A stretch of DNA of 64,000 bases from Cristatella mucedo. Taxonomy: Eukaryota; Bryozoa; Phylactolaemata; Cristatellidae. Shown piece after piece: positions 24,727-33,650 of this stretch (the stretch's first letter is position 1; every line of letters begins with the position of its first letter). The notes under the pieces are model-generated. The model was not told where the DNA came from, searched no databases, and was given only the letters and a program-made list of their open reading frames with translations. The stretch spans positions 8,494,501 to 8,558,500 of the forward strand of contig WPIO01000002.1 in the NCBI GenBank assembly GCA_009760855.2, written 5' to 3'. The position numbers were made by a program, and so were the translations under genes.

Positions 24727-27079
24727 ATCTCTATTTATTTATCTCTTATTCACACTCACTAGTATATCATACTATCCTTTGTCTGTATTATACTCTCCCC
24801 ATCTCGCCCGCTCTCCTGGACATGGGCGGGATACTGAGAGCTTAATCCAGCCTTGTGTGTGTGTGCCTGCGTGTTTGTGTGTTTGTGTTTGTGTGTGTCT
24901 CTTGTCACACACACAAACACACAAACACACAAACACACACATACAACACACACACACTAACACTTACACACACACAAATTGCACATACACGCACACACAC
25001 GTGCACACACACACACACACACATGCACAACCTACATCTGCTTGATCAGAGCAGCGATTGTGCCGGATACAAGCTAAAACTGTTAAAACTAAGCGCATTG
25101 CTGCTCTCCTATTTGTTCTGAGCCACTAGAAGAACAGTACGCAAATTCGAGCCCACACGTGGCAGGTGCACGACGGTGACGATTACAATAGCCAGTGATG
25201 CCACCTCCGTGCAGCAACCACAGTGCCTGGTCGATATTTCGCTGGTTCACACACGTCACTACAAGCAGACCTACACATACATCATAAGTGCCGGTTGGTG
25301 GAGCTCAGATGATAGAACTGAATCAACATCTAAGGTTTCACGAGGAAGTCCACAAGAACTATAGTCGATGCAATGATGATGAGCACAGACGAGATTTGCT
25401 CAATGTAAGTCAGTGCAGGCACTGGTCACTTGTCATAGCAAAGTGAGAGCAGCCATTGTTCGACAGTACAATGGAGAGGTGTTTGCTGATGCATTAGCCA
25501 CACCAGTGTCCGGCATCAGCTAAGCCAACACTGTTTCTGCACACATCCAGACGAGTGCTACATGCCAAGTCCTGCTTGAAAAAATCACAAATAGCTGCAC
25601 AAAAAATACCGTAGTACCAACGCAGCACCCGAATCAACAAATGGTAGCCAGCGAGCAAAGCGTCGAGGAGTGGTCAGCACACTGCCGATCTGCTCACTGA
25701 ACTGGCTGTGCTGCCAACTCTCTCACCCGAGCGACCACCTACCGAGAATCTCCCCTTCTCGCACGATCGCTGGGCGTGGGCCGTTCGCACCACCGATTCT
25801 CTTCAACCAATGGTGGGCCAGGCCTGGGCACATCGCACGCACACCTGCAGCTCCTGTCTGACGTCATCGGTCATCGAACGCACCGAGCTAGCCTGCTAGC
25901 GTTCATGACTACCCAGTCGACTAACGGTCGGCTGATTGCACTACTTCATTTATTTAAAGCAGAGTGCAAAAGCCAAGGTCAACTGATCCAAGAGCCTCAT
26001 TTATTCAGCGGCAGATTTAGAGCATTTGCGGTGGTTGCACAGCTTGCAGCACGCAATTAAGTCGTGTCCTCGTCAGGACTCGAGCTCACGAGCTGGATCG
26101 AGAAGTGCCCCACCCACCACCTTGCCCCCAGGCTAAAAATAGTGCGGCAGGAGCCGCTGAGGCAGCTAGCTGTCCCGCTTGCAGCGAACAACAGACCCTG
26201 CCAGCTTCGCGAGTCGAACGCGCGACGACGTGGGACACGAAATGCGAGCACCTTGGCCCTGGTTGAGTGGCCAGGTTGCCGCCGGCTGGGGCACTGCCCA
26301 GCAAACGAAAAAGCCGGAGAGCCGGCGACGTGCGTCGGAATTTTGCGCTTACAGCATGGCGAGAGTTTCTACGAAGCCGCCAGATCTTTTTGAACCATTC
26401 AGAGATATAGCTGACCCGCGCTCCGTAGTAGGAGAGGAAAGGGCCGGGGAAAGCCGCTAGCGAGGCCGACCGGCCTAGGTGGAGGAGGAGGAGGAGGAAG
26501 AGGAGGAGGAGGAGGAGGAGGAGAGCAGGACTCACCTTCGGCCGCCGTGACACTTAGCAGCTTGAACAGCTGACTCTGCACTTTTCCGTTCAGCTCTATG
26601 ATTTCGCAGCATCGCGCGACGTTCTGGTCGACCGTGTTGATCTGCAGAGAGGAGCACACCTTCTATAGAGGCTGGCTTACGGCGTAGCGGAAGTAGAGCA
26701 AACTCTAGTACATTAGTGAAAGCTCGTGTAAATGAATATGTCTTATGCACCCACAGATAATTTTGCGCGTCATTGTGCATAGCTAGCAAGCGCGGTGGCA
26801 ATCGTTTTTATAGGAGTTGATCGACCCGCCAACAGTCGAGCTCGCAGGTGGCGGCACCTGGCAACGGGACGCCGACAGCCGGGCCGCGGTCGGGTGGGGC
26901 ACCTCCCGACGGATCCTGTCGATAAAAGTCCGATTTGGTTTGGTAAAATCACCATAATGGCGAGAATTGATTATTTCACATGAGCTACTTACGTGGTAGT
27001 TATCTAGCCATCTCTCAATTTTCTCCTGTAATACTGTAAACGAGCCGATATTTACAAGACGTCGGAGGGAGTCGGCCAT
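16053..27079 (-). CDS. SPATA18: Mitochondria-eating protein (Mieap/SPATA18) ortholog, ten-exon gene
   Basis: In vertebrates Mieap is a p53-inducible mitochondrial quality-control protein; that role is known for the family and only inferred here. I joined ten exons (minus strand): 27079-26993, 26641-26536, 24127-23893, 22115-22020, 21791-21492, 21044-20919, 19242-18975, 18048-17890, 17668-17493 and 16422-16053. The borders are GT/AG and the phases agree at all nine junctions, giving about 640 codons against 538 in human. Recognisable in order are an N-terminal domain with IKSRLLPWL (about residues 75-83), a coiled coil (about 90-305), a Ser/Arg/Pro-rich linker (about 330-355), and the C-terminal Mieap domain with LYDLPG, PLDIA, YRRSYDSEYTAPLV and KGEAVTRRGA, followed by an Arg/Ser tail. 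The exact starts of exons 5 and 7 and the 3' end are the weakest parts. No promoter or polyadenylation signal was pinned down. Confidence 0.93.
17493..17668 (-). CDS. SPATA18: Mieap exon 9 (C-terminal domain, residues 460-518)
   Basis: The acceptor is ATGTTTTTTAG and the donor AA|GTGAGG. It encodes DVIHALNRNPRLYLPPEATF, then YPLDIAIATDSELFDDYK, matching human DVI.A...NP and PLDIA...GE.F.D.K. The exon lies in a frame that is otherwise easily missed because the open stretch is barely 60 codons. Confidence 0.92.
17890..18048 (-). CDS. SPATA18: Mieap exon 8 (C-terminal domain, residues 407-459)
   Basis: The acceptor is TGTCTATCTTCAG and the donor AGC|GTAAGC, exactly 53 codons in phase 0. It encodes EAFTAAKVSFREHKMKIR and EEAVQDYINRNTDLYDLPG, strongly matching the human EAF.AK..FR..K...R and LDLYD region. 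Confidence 0.93.
18221..18331 (-). repeat. Minisatellite of CAGGTAA (splice-donor-like) units in Mieap intron 7
   Basis: A loose tandem array of a 14-15-bp unit (GCTTACCTGTGC on the plus strand). On the gene strand it reads CAGGTAA five times (18224-18230, 18238-18244, 18252-18258, 18294-18300, 18323-18329) and CAGGTGA once (18267-18273). Confidence 0.8.
18590..18630 (+). mobile_element. LINE family A tail remnant in Mieap intron 7
   Basis: TCTATCAAGTGCATT followed by (ATT)n, the last bases of family A. Confidence 0.6.
18776..18961. repeat. CAG/CTG-rich imperfect repeat in Mieap intron 7
   Basis: About 185 bp of GCA/CAG units with GCAGCTGCCGCA-type interruptions. On the gene strand these are CTG/TGC repeats beginning about 12 bases after the exon 7 donor. 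The poly-Ala, poly-Leu and poly-Gln readings in all frames are artefacts of the repeat. Confidence 0.92.
18975..19242 (-). CDS. SPATA18: Mieap exon 7 (Ser/Arg linker and start of C-terminal domain, residues 317-406)
   Basis: Encodes a Ser-rich linker with SPHSRSASPTARY, then DSLIQRFSDLF and EILRRYTDDEENVQRICFAV, which align with the start of the human Mieap C-terminal domain. The donor is CAG|GTGGGC, phase 0. The acceptor is one of two nearby AGs that fit the phase; GAGCAG before 19242 is preferred. The next intron opens with CTG-type repeats. Confidence 0.88.
20752..20903. repeat. (GT)n microsatellite in Mieap intron 6
   Basis: A (GT)n run with CGTG interruptions at its left end, pure over about 75 bp at the right. 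On the gene strand it is (CA)n starting about 15 bases after the exon 6 donor. Confidence 0.95.
20919..21044 (-). CDS. SPATA18: Mieap exon 6 (coiled coil, residues 275-317)
   Basis: The acceptor is CGTCTGCAG and the donor is GG|GTAAGG. It encodes YRDAQDEASRLRARLSVADE and YEREARRLKAELSITR. The VADEYER core and the donor context are near copies of exon 5, and both borders have the same phase. About 15 bases after the donor the intron becomes a long (CA)n run on the coding strand. Confidence 0.82.
21492..21791 (-). CDS. SPATA18: Mieap exon 5 (coiled coil, residues 175-275)
   Basis: Encodes a Ser-rich start, then LTHDRLAAAETEVVSLRS, and LVDEYERQLSGLREEVLLLS, which resembles the human coiled-coil end. 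A Pro/Arg/His-rich stretch follows. The donor is GG|GTAAGG. The acceptor chosen (GGGGGCAG before 21791) has a weak pyrimidine tract; GCTCAG a few bases on is an alternative. Both borders share one phase, so the exon can be skipped without a frameshift. Confidence 0.78.
22020..22115 (-). CDS. SPATA18: Mieap exon 4 (coiled coil, residues 143-175)
   Basis: A small 96-bp exon with acceptor CTCCGCCTTAG and donor AA|GTATGC, and both borders in the same phase. It encodes LEDTKADLDASQRASSS and WTDAEISDLRAK, a coiled-coil segment with little sequence-specific conservation. The call rests on splice sites, phase and position rather than on a family motif. Confidence 0.7.
22708..22985 (-). mobile_element. 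LINE family B 3' end inside Mieap intron 3
   Basis: Family B 3' UTR in the same orientation as the gene, with the clearest tail: minus-strand ATTACATTACATTACA at 22711-22730. It is 5' truncated after the CATAGTCGGCAG block. Confidence 0.88.
23893..24127 (-). CDS. SPATA18: Mieap exon 3 (residues 65-143)
   Basis: The acceptor is GCTGTTGCAG. It encodes the family signature SVIKSRLLPWL, then a Leu-rich heptad stretch that starts the coiled coil (REVRELQ...VQQLEDALQ...ENEDLRTE). The donor chosen is GA|GTATGC. The open frame continues about 18 codons beyond it, but this donor gives the phase exon 4 needs. Confidence 0.85.
24668..24737. repeat. (CT)n microsatellite in Mieap intron 2
   Basis: A (CT)n run of about 48 bp, then CTAT-interrupted units. 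Confidence 0.95.
24853..25024. repeat. Inverted GTTTGTG / CACAAAC microsatellite in Mieap intron 2
   Basis: A GTGTTTGTGTG-type repeat (about 24853-24900) is followed, after a few bases, by its complement CACAAACACAC (about 24906-24960), then (CA)n to 25024. The two halves could fold on each other. Confidence 0.85.
26200..26285 (-). mobile_element. tRNA-like SINE copy, degraded
   Basis: The minus strand has GGCCAAGGTGCTCGCATTTC and a B-box-like GCGTTCGACTCGC at tRNA-like spacing. It resembles the copies at 38.8 and 39.5 kb. Confidence 0.35.
26480..26524. repeat. (GGA)n/(TCC)n tract in Mieap intron 2
   Basis: A purine-rich GGA repeat on the plus strand; on the gene strand it is a (TCC)n pyrimidine run starting about 10 bases after the exon 2 donor. 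Confidence 0.92.
26536..26641 (-). CDS. SPATA18: Mieap exon 2 (residues 30-65)
   Basis: The acceptor is CTCTGCAG and the donor is G|GTGAGT. It encodes INTVDQNVARCCEIIEL and KVQSQLF, which align with the N-terminal Mieap domain. It ends after the first base of a Gly codon. A (TCC)n tract on the coding strand starts about 10 bases into the following intron. Confidence 0.92.
26993..27079 (-). CDS. SPATA18: Mieap exon 1 (start codon, residues 1-29)
   Basis: The exon begins with ATG at 27079-27077 and encodes 29 residues starting MADSLRRLV and ending RWLDNYH. It stops at a strong donor (CAC|GTAAGT) in phase 0. The human protein has a matching N-terminus of similar length (LQEK...W...Y). This is the best start because family similarity begins exactly at this methionine. 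Confidence 0.92.
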
Positions 27080-28560
27080 TTTCGACGCCTAGAGTGGTCA
27101 TGCGCAGTTCGGGGGGGGGGAGTCTTGGCAACGTCGCCGAAATTCTGTGCCTCGGGGCCTGGTTTGCTGGCGCCTTCCGTCAAGGCTCGTAAAGGAAGTA
27201 CATGACTCCGGAATAAATAATGCAATAATTAAAAAAACTAATCCATGAGATACTAAGAGAAAACTTTCATCTCTTAGAAAAGAATTCTGAGCGCATATTA
27301 CACCCCAAAAGTCGGTATATCTATGAGGATGTAAGTACCGTACCTATGTACTGGTGAGATTGCGGCGAATGGCCTGTGGGTCTGGGTCGTGCATCTCCCC
27401 GCGGCCAGACTGCGCTATGGAGCAAAGCCAATTTGGTGATTCGTGTGACTGGGTGCATTGCTGCCTCTTTCTCACACGCAATCTTGAAACATCTGAATCC
27501 GCCGCGGGCATACCGGCTGCTGTGCTCACTGCTACAATCATCGGAACGCCGTCGGAAGTGCCGACTGCGCTAGGTATCTCACGGTAGAGTGCAGATCTCT
27601 GGAGTACGCTCACCGCCTGGATGCTAGACGCTGGCAAGCTTGACAGCATTCAGGGAAGACTAAGCTGGCCGTAGCAGCAAGAACTTTGGTAGGCACGGGA
27701 TGAAAAACTACACCCGATTCACGTCAAAGTAGCCTGTAGTTGTACGTCCTCGTCCGTTGCAATCACGTGTCGATGTACAGAAGGAAGCGGGGCTACTGGA
27801 TCTCGTGATTCTGAGTACAGAGGCAGGTCAGAGCTGATCCCTGCCTTGCCCAGCCATTTAGACTCCCCTCCTGGCTCGAGAGACTGGCCTCAAGGCTTAT
27901 TCGGTGAACAACAAAGACATCGATTACTGCCTTAATCCATCGCAACCTAAACACTAGCGTGCTCATACGCAGAATTGGAGTCGAATTATCCAAGCCGAAG
28001 CGGAAGCACCAAAACCACGACACCACTACTACATATGCTACTATGCGACATCCGTAATGTGGAGTCGTATATTAAGGCGAACGCTAGGCCGCAACCAATT
28101 TGCTAGGGTGGGGCCTGCTTGTGGTTTGAAGTGGGATTTGCGGAGGGGCACGTTTTTGGCTGCTACGCCCAAATCTGCTTCGGAGGGGGCGGCCAGCGTC
28201 GGCGCCAGCACCGATTGTTGCATTGCCTGCAAGCTGCCCGGATAGAGGCAAAAGAGCCCGGATGGAGGCAATTGCTGCGCTTGCACGACGCAGGCCTGGC
28301 GGTCCGCTGGACCGAGATACGTCATGCTAGACGGACCGGCTGGAGGGGCGGCGGCGCGGAGCTCCGCAAAACCTTCGGAGGTGGCTATCGTAAGCCGAAC
28401 CACAGGCAAGTTTTCGAGGCCGACTCAGACTCCAAGTTTGGCCCCTCTGCTGTGCCTTGATATAGGACTAATTACAGTTTCGGCTTGCAAGCATGCAAGT
28501 AAAAGCGGTCTTTGGTTGCCCAGATAAACTGAGCCAGGGAAAAGACTCAGCTGAAGACAA
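27080..28560. other. Upstream region of Mieap, no recognised gene
   Basis: A G run at 27110-27120 lies about 35 bases upstream of the Mieap ATG. Open frames of about 100-120 codons at 28041-28460 on both strands have no known domain. A promoter for Mieap is presumably here; no TATA box was seen. Confidence 0.4.
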
Positions 28561-28569
28561 GCCCCTATG

Positions 28570-28650
28570 CCACACACCCACACACCCACATCCACCCACA
28601 CATCGACACACCCACCAACCGACAAACACACACACACACACCCACCCACC

Positions 28651-28689
<39 letters not shown>

Positions 28690-28692
28690 ACC

Positions 28693-28735
<43 letters not shown>

Positions 28736-28812
28736 GCACGCACGCACGCACACACACGCACACATACTCACTCAACTCACTCACTCACACACACACACAC
28801 ACACACACGCGC
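28570..28812. repeat. (CA)n microsatellite, interrupted
   Basis: About 240 bp of CA repeats with CCACC, CGCACG and CTCACT interruptions. The His/Thr-rich and Cys/Val-rich ORFs across it are artefacts. Confidence 0.95.
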
Positions 28813-29513
28813 GCGAGCACACGCTCGCGTCCGCGAACGTTCGAGCATTAAATCTACTGCGGTTGACGCATTTGGCTTTGGAACACTAGAGTGGAGGTAC
28901 GAAGTTTTAAGACAAAGTGAATTGGATCAGGCAGCCTGCATGCTTGGCATGCTGTGAAGCTGCAGCTGCACTACTGAGGGGTTTTAATAATTAGAAGCAC
29001 CAAAGGTCTCAGCACTGCGGAGAATGCCACTAGAACAAGTACCTGCTAAGCTGGAGACAGCTGGTGATGCTGAGAAGGCAAACCGTCAGAGTAAAGAGTA
29101 GCAAGGCTCTCTTTACTAGGTTGAAAAGCTTAGCTAGTGATTGTGCGATGCTAAGGAGAATTGCACTGCTGGTAAAACTAATTGTAAGGTAAATCAAGAA
29201 GCTCGGCTCATCCATTCGGCTTTGTGCTCTTGAGATAGAACGAATGCATCGAGCAGAATGAATAGACCAGCGCAGTTGGTACTATTTACACTGCTACTTT
29301 GGCTATTCTATCATGTTCCCCGCTGCTGGTCTGGTGTGTTAAGTTGAGTTCCGTTCGAGAAAGGCCACAAATTGAAACAGCAGGGGCACAATCCCTATCT
29401 CAGTGGGAGACTGCAGAGCATTAATGTCTAAGGGCAACTGGTATACGAGGAGCCTTTAGAGTAAAGGTTGCCCTAGGGGTCAGCTCCCGGTCTACTTCTT
29501 AATTTCTTTAAAC
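28813..29513. other. No recognised feature
   Basis: Short ORFs only; no repeat or domain seen. Confidence 0.4.
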
Positions 29514-30106
29514 TTGCTATACATTACTCCACTTCTCGCCGACCTGCACTGGTTACCAGTCAAGCAACGGATTGACTTCAAGGTTTTGTCGCTCACTTTT
29601 AGGTCTCTTCATTCTATGGCTCCAGCCTATCTTTCAGAGATACTACCCCATCAGGCAAAGCATCGTACCACTCGCTTTTCGGAATCCAACAGTCTAGAAA
29701 TACCTCGTACAAACCTTAAATCCTTTGGAGACCGTGCATTTAGCTCGTATGCTCCCACAGCCTGGAACTCCCTCCCGACCTGCATCAGAACATCCCCTGA
29801 CCTGACCACATTTAAAAGAAACTTAAAAACATACCTATTTAGGACAGCATTTAGTGGGTCCTTGTGATTCGTCCTCGATGTGCTTATGCGTGCTGACACT
29901 GTTCATGCTGCCACTAACCACATTTGCATGCTGACCCAGTGCATGTAACCCCTAACCATGTTATTCATTTTGTTTGTTTTTCAAGCATGATTTTACTTAC
30001 TATTCTATTGCGTATCACTTTGCAGCAAATGTAAAGCGCCTAGAAAGAGATTAAGTTCTCTGAGGGCGCTTTATCAAGTGCAATATTATTATTATTATTA
30101 TTATTA
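29514..30106 (+). mobile_element. LINE family A, 3' end with 117-codon RT C-terminus
   Basis: An open frame 29514-29867 encodes LADLHWLPVKQRIDFKVLSL, AYLSEILPHQAKHRTTRFS, FGDRAFSSYAPTAWNSLP and TYLFRTAFSGSL. This is the classic C-terminal part of a CR1/L2-like LINE polyprotein. The 3' UTR, a perfect stem (AAAGCGCC at 30033-30040, GGCGCTTT at 30065-30072) and (ATT)n follow. One of the best-kept copies, 5' truncated and so not able to move on its own. Confidence 0.93.
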
Positions 30107-30344
30107 CCCTCATTTTTGCCGATTTAATCGCCGATACAATCTAAATTTTCTTCTTTATGCATTTGCTTAACCAACAATAACTTGAGTAAAGAACTTGTTT
30201 AACGAATCCATGCTAAATAATCCCGAGCTCACCGTGTCTTCTTTGCCGATGCCTTCTTATCCTAATCCGTGTAATTGGCTTGTTTCATCGGATAGGCAGA
30301 TGCCTGCCCGTACTGCACAGATACATGTACAATCATAGATTTAT

Positions 30345-30850
30345 ATGCAGGTATTATATAATGTATCTCCTTCGGTAACTCCACAAAGCCACTCGAACTA
30401 AGATCTCATGCTTGAGAGTTTTCTGTAGCACTCCTAAAGCCAACGCCGCTTTTGGTAAGCCTACGTTTACCGATAGACACCATCTTGCACTACGAAGAGA
30501 ACTTGCTAAGCATAGCTGAACCATGAGGGTAGTCAGGGAAGTGAGTAACGTGGAAGTACTAGGTTACAGCTGCTGGAAAGGACGCCCTCCAATCAGCATA
30601 AGCCGGGAAGATGTCTTTGAGTAAGAATTGTGGAAGTAAGTTCGGCAACCAGTAGGGCAAAAGCTGGCAGCAGTCTGTTGGCAGAGGAATGAAACAGCTG
30701 CTTTATCGTACGTAGAAGGCCTGAGGGCACAAGGAGGCTGAAACTGGTGCAGCAGTTCACCTCGGTATGAAAGAGCCAGCCGTAGTGAACCCTGTGGTTT
30801 AGAATGAGAATTTTGTTCTGTATCCTTAGTCAAACTGAGAGTCATCGCAA
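30345..30850 (-). mobile_element. LINE family B, diverged 3' half
   Basis: Same block order as the copy at 2893 (AATGTATCTCC, AACTCCACAAAG, AGAGTTTTCTGTAG, then a GAGCTGCTGCACCAG...YRGELLHQFQP coding remnant), with many substitutions. Confidence 0.75.
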
Positions 30851-32270
30851 CTTGGACAAACTGAGAGTCACTACGACACTTTGGGAAAGAAGACAGGTAA
30901 ATTAGCCATTTGTATTTGCTGACTATGCAGCCATGTCCATACCAGCAATAGAGTCGTGACGGCTTATTTTTTTTTACTAAAGCTCAACAAAAACCGAATT
31001 GCGGTAGTCCGGCGTAGATAAAATCAATAATAATGTAAGAAATTTGGCCATAAACCGTGAAAAGCAATACAATCTTTAGTCTTGGACAGTGATCAAATGC
31101 GATACTAGCAATGGTAATGGTTTTGCTGAATTAAAACTTGTAACGCCCGTGATGTTATAAGGGGGCATTTCAATTTCGATTAAGTAGACCTGCAAGCATT
31201 ACTGCACCACCAATTAGACGAACAGATTTTCTAGTCCAGCAGTACTCTTCTGGAAGTTTTACAAGTATAAGTACTAGCTGATTTAACAGCCTGTTTTTGT
31301 ATAGCAGCAGATGAGCCTTGAAGGATATCGTCACCACTTGCAGCGGCAATAAAGAATCGCCTATCGCAGGATTTGAACCCGTGACATCGGAACCGAGGTC
31401 CTGAAAAGCAACCCCATTGCATAGTGTGCAATGACTCCGGTTTTATCCTCTTTAGCTTAAGAAAATTTGCTGACCAATAAGCTTAAATCACTTCAAGGCA
31501 GAAGTTTTGGCTATAAATTGCTCCAGATAACTCCGATATTTTATATGACAGATACAGCTGGGTACTGTCAGTAACAAAGTGATATCTAATGCCACGGGCT
31601 CGATTTGCATTTCCAAAAGGCTTGATATAAATGAAGGACAATAATGGACCAATAGTTTAAAATTGTGAAATGATAGTGGTGAGTGGATTTCTGGTTGAAG
31701 CATGATCACAAAGCAACGCGGAATATACGTGATTGGACCGATGTGGTTCAAATGACGCTAGAGCCTTCTCAACCACGCCGATTGTTCTCTTCAATTATTC
31801 AAGTAGGATGTCATCACAAAAAGCCCCAAAAATACCTGGTAGATCCAGCATGGCCAGCGCCGCATTGTTGCCAATATAGCCGCTGGTCAGAATTTCATGG
31901 GTCACACGGAAAATAACAGTTGAATGCCGACCAAAAATAATCATATGTAATAGTATTTTTGGCGAATTAAGTGTTATTTCCTAAATGCTCATGCCTTAGA
32001 AATATAAAAGGAGCCAGTCTTTTCTACAAACTTTTCTTTTATGACCAGGTCATTCTTCAAGTTTAAATGTAGTCATTTCCGACGAGAAGACTGACAAATT
32101 TGCTCTTTGTTTTCAACTTAGTCAGAAAAAAGCAACCGAATCAAAATGACTTGCATTTAATCTGAAGCCCTACGAAAATGACCATCCAAAAGGGTACAGA
32201 AATGATTAGATGTTCTTTTTTGCGGCTACACTGCAAATCGTTTTCTCGAAGAAGCACCGAATATTCTTCT
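30851..32270. other. No gene; tRNA-like SINE at 31358-31440 (minus)
   Basis: The minus strand at 31358-31440 has an A-box-like TATGCAATGGGG and a good B box (GGTTCAAATCC), consistent with a tRNA-derived SINE or tRNA pseudogene; no clean cloverleaf was drawn. The rest shows nothing recognised. Confidence 0.4.
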
Positions 32271-32279
32271 AAAGCTATA

Positions 32280-33028
32280 GTTCCGTCAAACTTCCCCATG
32301 CATTACTACCAAACCCCAGGCTATCTTGATGAAAGTTAAAGTCTCTTCGCTTCATAGTTAGCTGCCATATTCTCCTGGACGTTGTCGAGAGGAACATCAA
32401 GGGTGTGGACTTTTTTATGGAGTGATACCATGCAGCCCATGTTGGCGCAGTTCTTCATGAGAACTTAAACTAGTTGCTTATCATTTTGAGCATTATGATT
32501 ACATAGAAAACCACAAGGCATTGCAATTAAGCTTATCGAAACCACTATCTATCTTTTATTAGCTATCTGGTTTATTTTTCCCAGTCCAGTATCTTCTTTA
32601 TCCATGGTGCAGTGAAAATGTTTGATATTTTATATTTCTTTGATATTTCTCACGACAGTTCTGGAAAGACATGCTGCATAAGGGCTGCTGACTGATTGGT
32701 CTAGAGCCTGGACCAACAGCATGAGGATGAGGCCTAAGGACGAGACACAGCGATTGCAGCAGCCCCTTGCCAGGGTCCGTCAGTGGTTCCCTCGTGATTT
32801 TATTCTTTCCCACGCGGAGAAATTGGTCCACTAAAGCCAGTCTTTTCGTGAGAGAGCGCCGTAGGGTCCCAGCCGTCTCTCAGGAAAAGTTGAGTAAACT
32901 TTGCGGAAGACCTTAGAGGCTTATTAAGGCTGACTCCATTTTGAAGTCTACAACCGCCTGCCAGCGACAGTCGCCATACTTTATGGCATTTAGTAACTTC
33001 TCAACGCTGCTGTCAACAATTATTTGGG

Positions 33029-33063
<35 letters not shown>

Positions 33064-33650
33064 GAGAGAGACGAATATTTTTTCTGGTTACGAAGCAGCA
33101 CAGCTGTGTGGCCCCTGAATGAACTGTCTTTGAATTGGCACCATTCAATCGGGTTGTTTCAGGAGATTGTTGTAGCCTCGAAAACACCAGTCACGATGGT
33201 TCAGAGCAGCAAAGCGTATCTTGGCGACTCAAGAGGTTGAACAATAATTGGTGAAGCTTTCTTTGATCTGTTACTTTCATCCAAAAGTTTTATTTTGTGA
33301 GTGTTGATCGCAGTAATTCAGTTTTGAATGCGGTAAGACCCAAGGTCTCTGATCCGATCGTCGAAGTCTTATTGTCTGGGACTCTGTACGGCTCTGCGTT
33401 CTCTCTAAAGCAGCATTGTGAAATTGGAGCTTGCTTCTGAAATATCTTCATCGATGTCTGACTACTAGGAGCTCTCTGAAGAATAAGGCTGATCCGGGTA
33501 GTGTGGCGGCGCCAGGGGGGGGGGAGAGATATAGGAATGTGAGTATAAATGACGGGAGGCAGGAACTGGCCAGTTCGACGTTTGGAAGGGTCCCACATGC
33601 AGAAGTAGCGGTAGCTTGAGTGGTCAGTTGGTTCACTCCAAATTCTTAGC
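32280..33650 (-). pseudogene. Degenerate unclassified transposon-associated protein
   Basis: The minus strand, over several frames, carries a series of segments in the order I recall from a widespread uncharacterised invertebrate repeat protein: WSEPTDHSSYRYFCMWDPSK (about 33630-33570), DSSFRGHTAVLLRNQKKYSS (about 33130-33075), LLNAIKYGDCRWQAVVDFKM (about 33000-32940), a RDGWDPTAL stretch, VGKNKITREPLTDPGKGLL (about 32810-32755), NMGCMVSLHKKVHTLD (about 32450-32400) and NFHQDSLGF (about 32340-32315). Stops and frameshifts separate them and a (TA)n run lies inside. The similarity is from memory. No function is known to me and no enzyme motif is claimed. Confidence 0.5.
33030..33072. repeat. 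(TA)n then (GA)n microsatellite
   Basis: About 30 bp of TA followed by CGAGAGAGAGACG. Confidence 0.9.
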
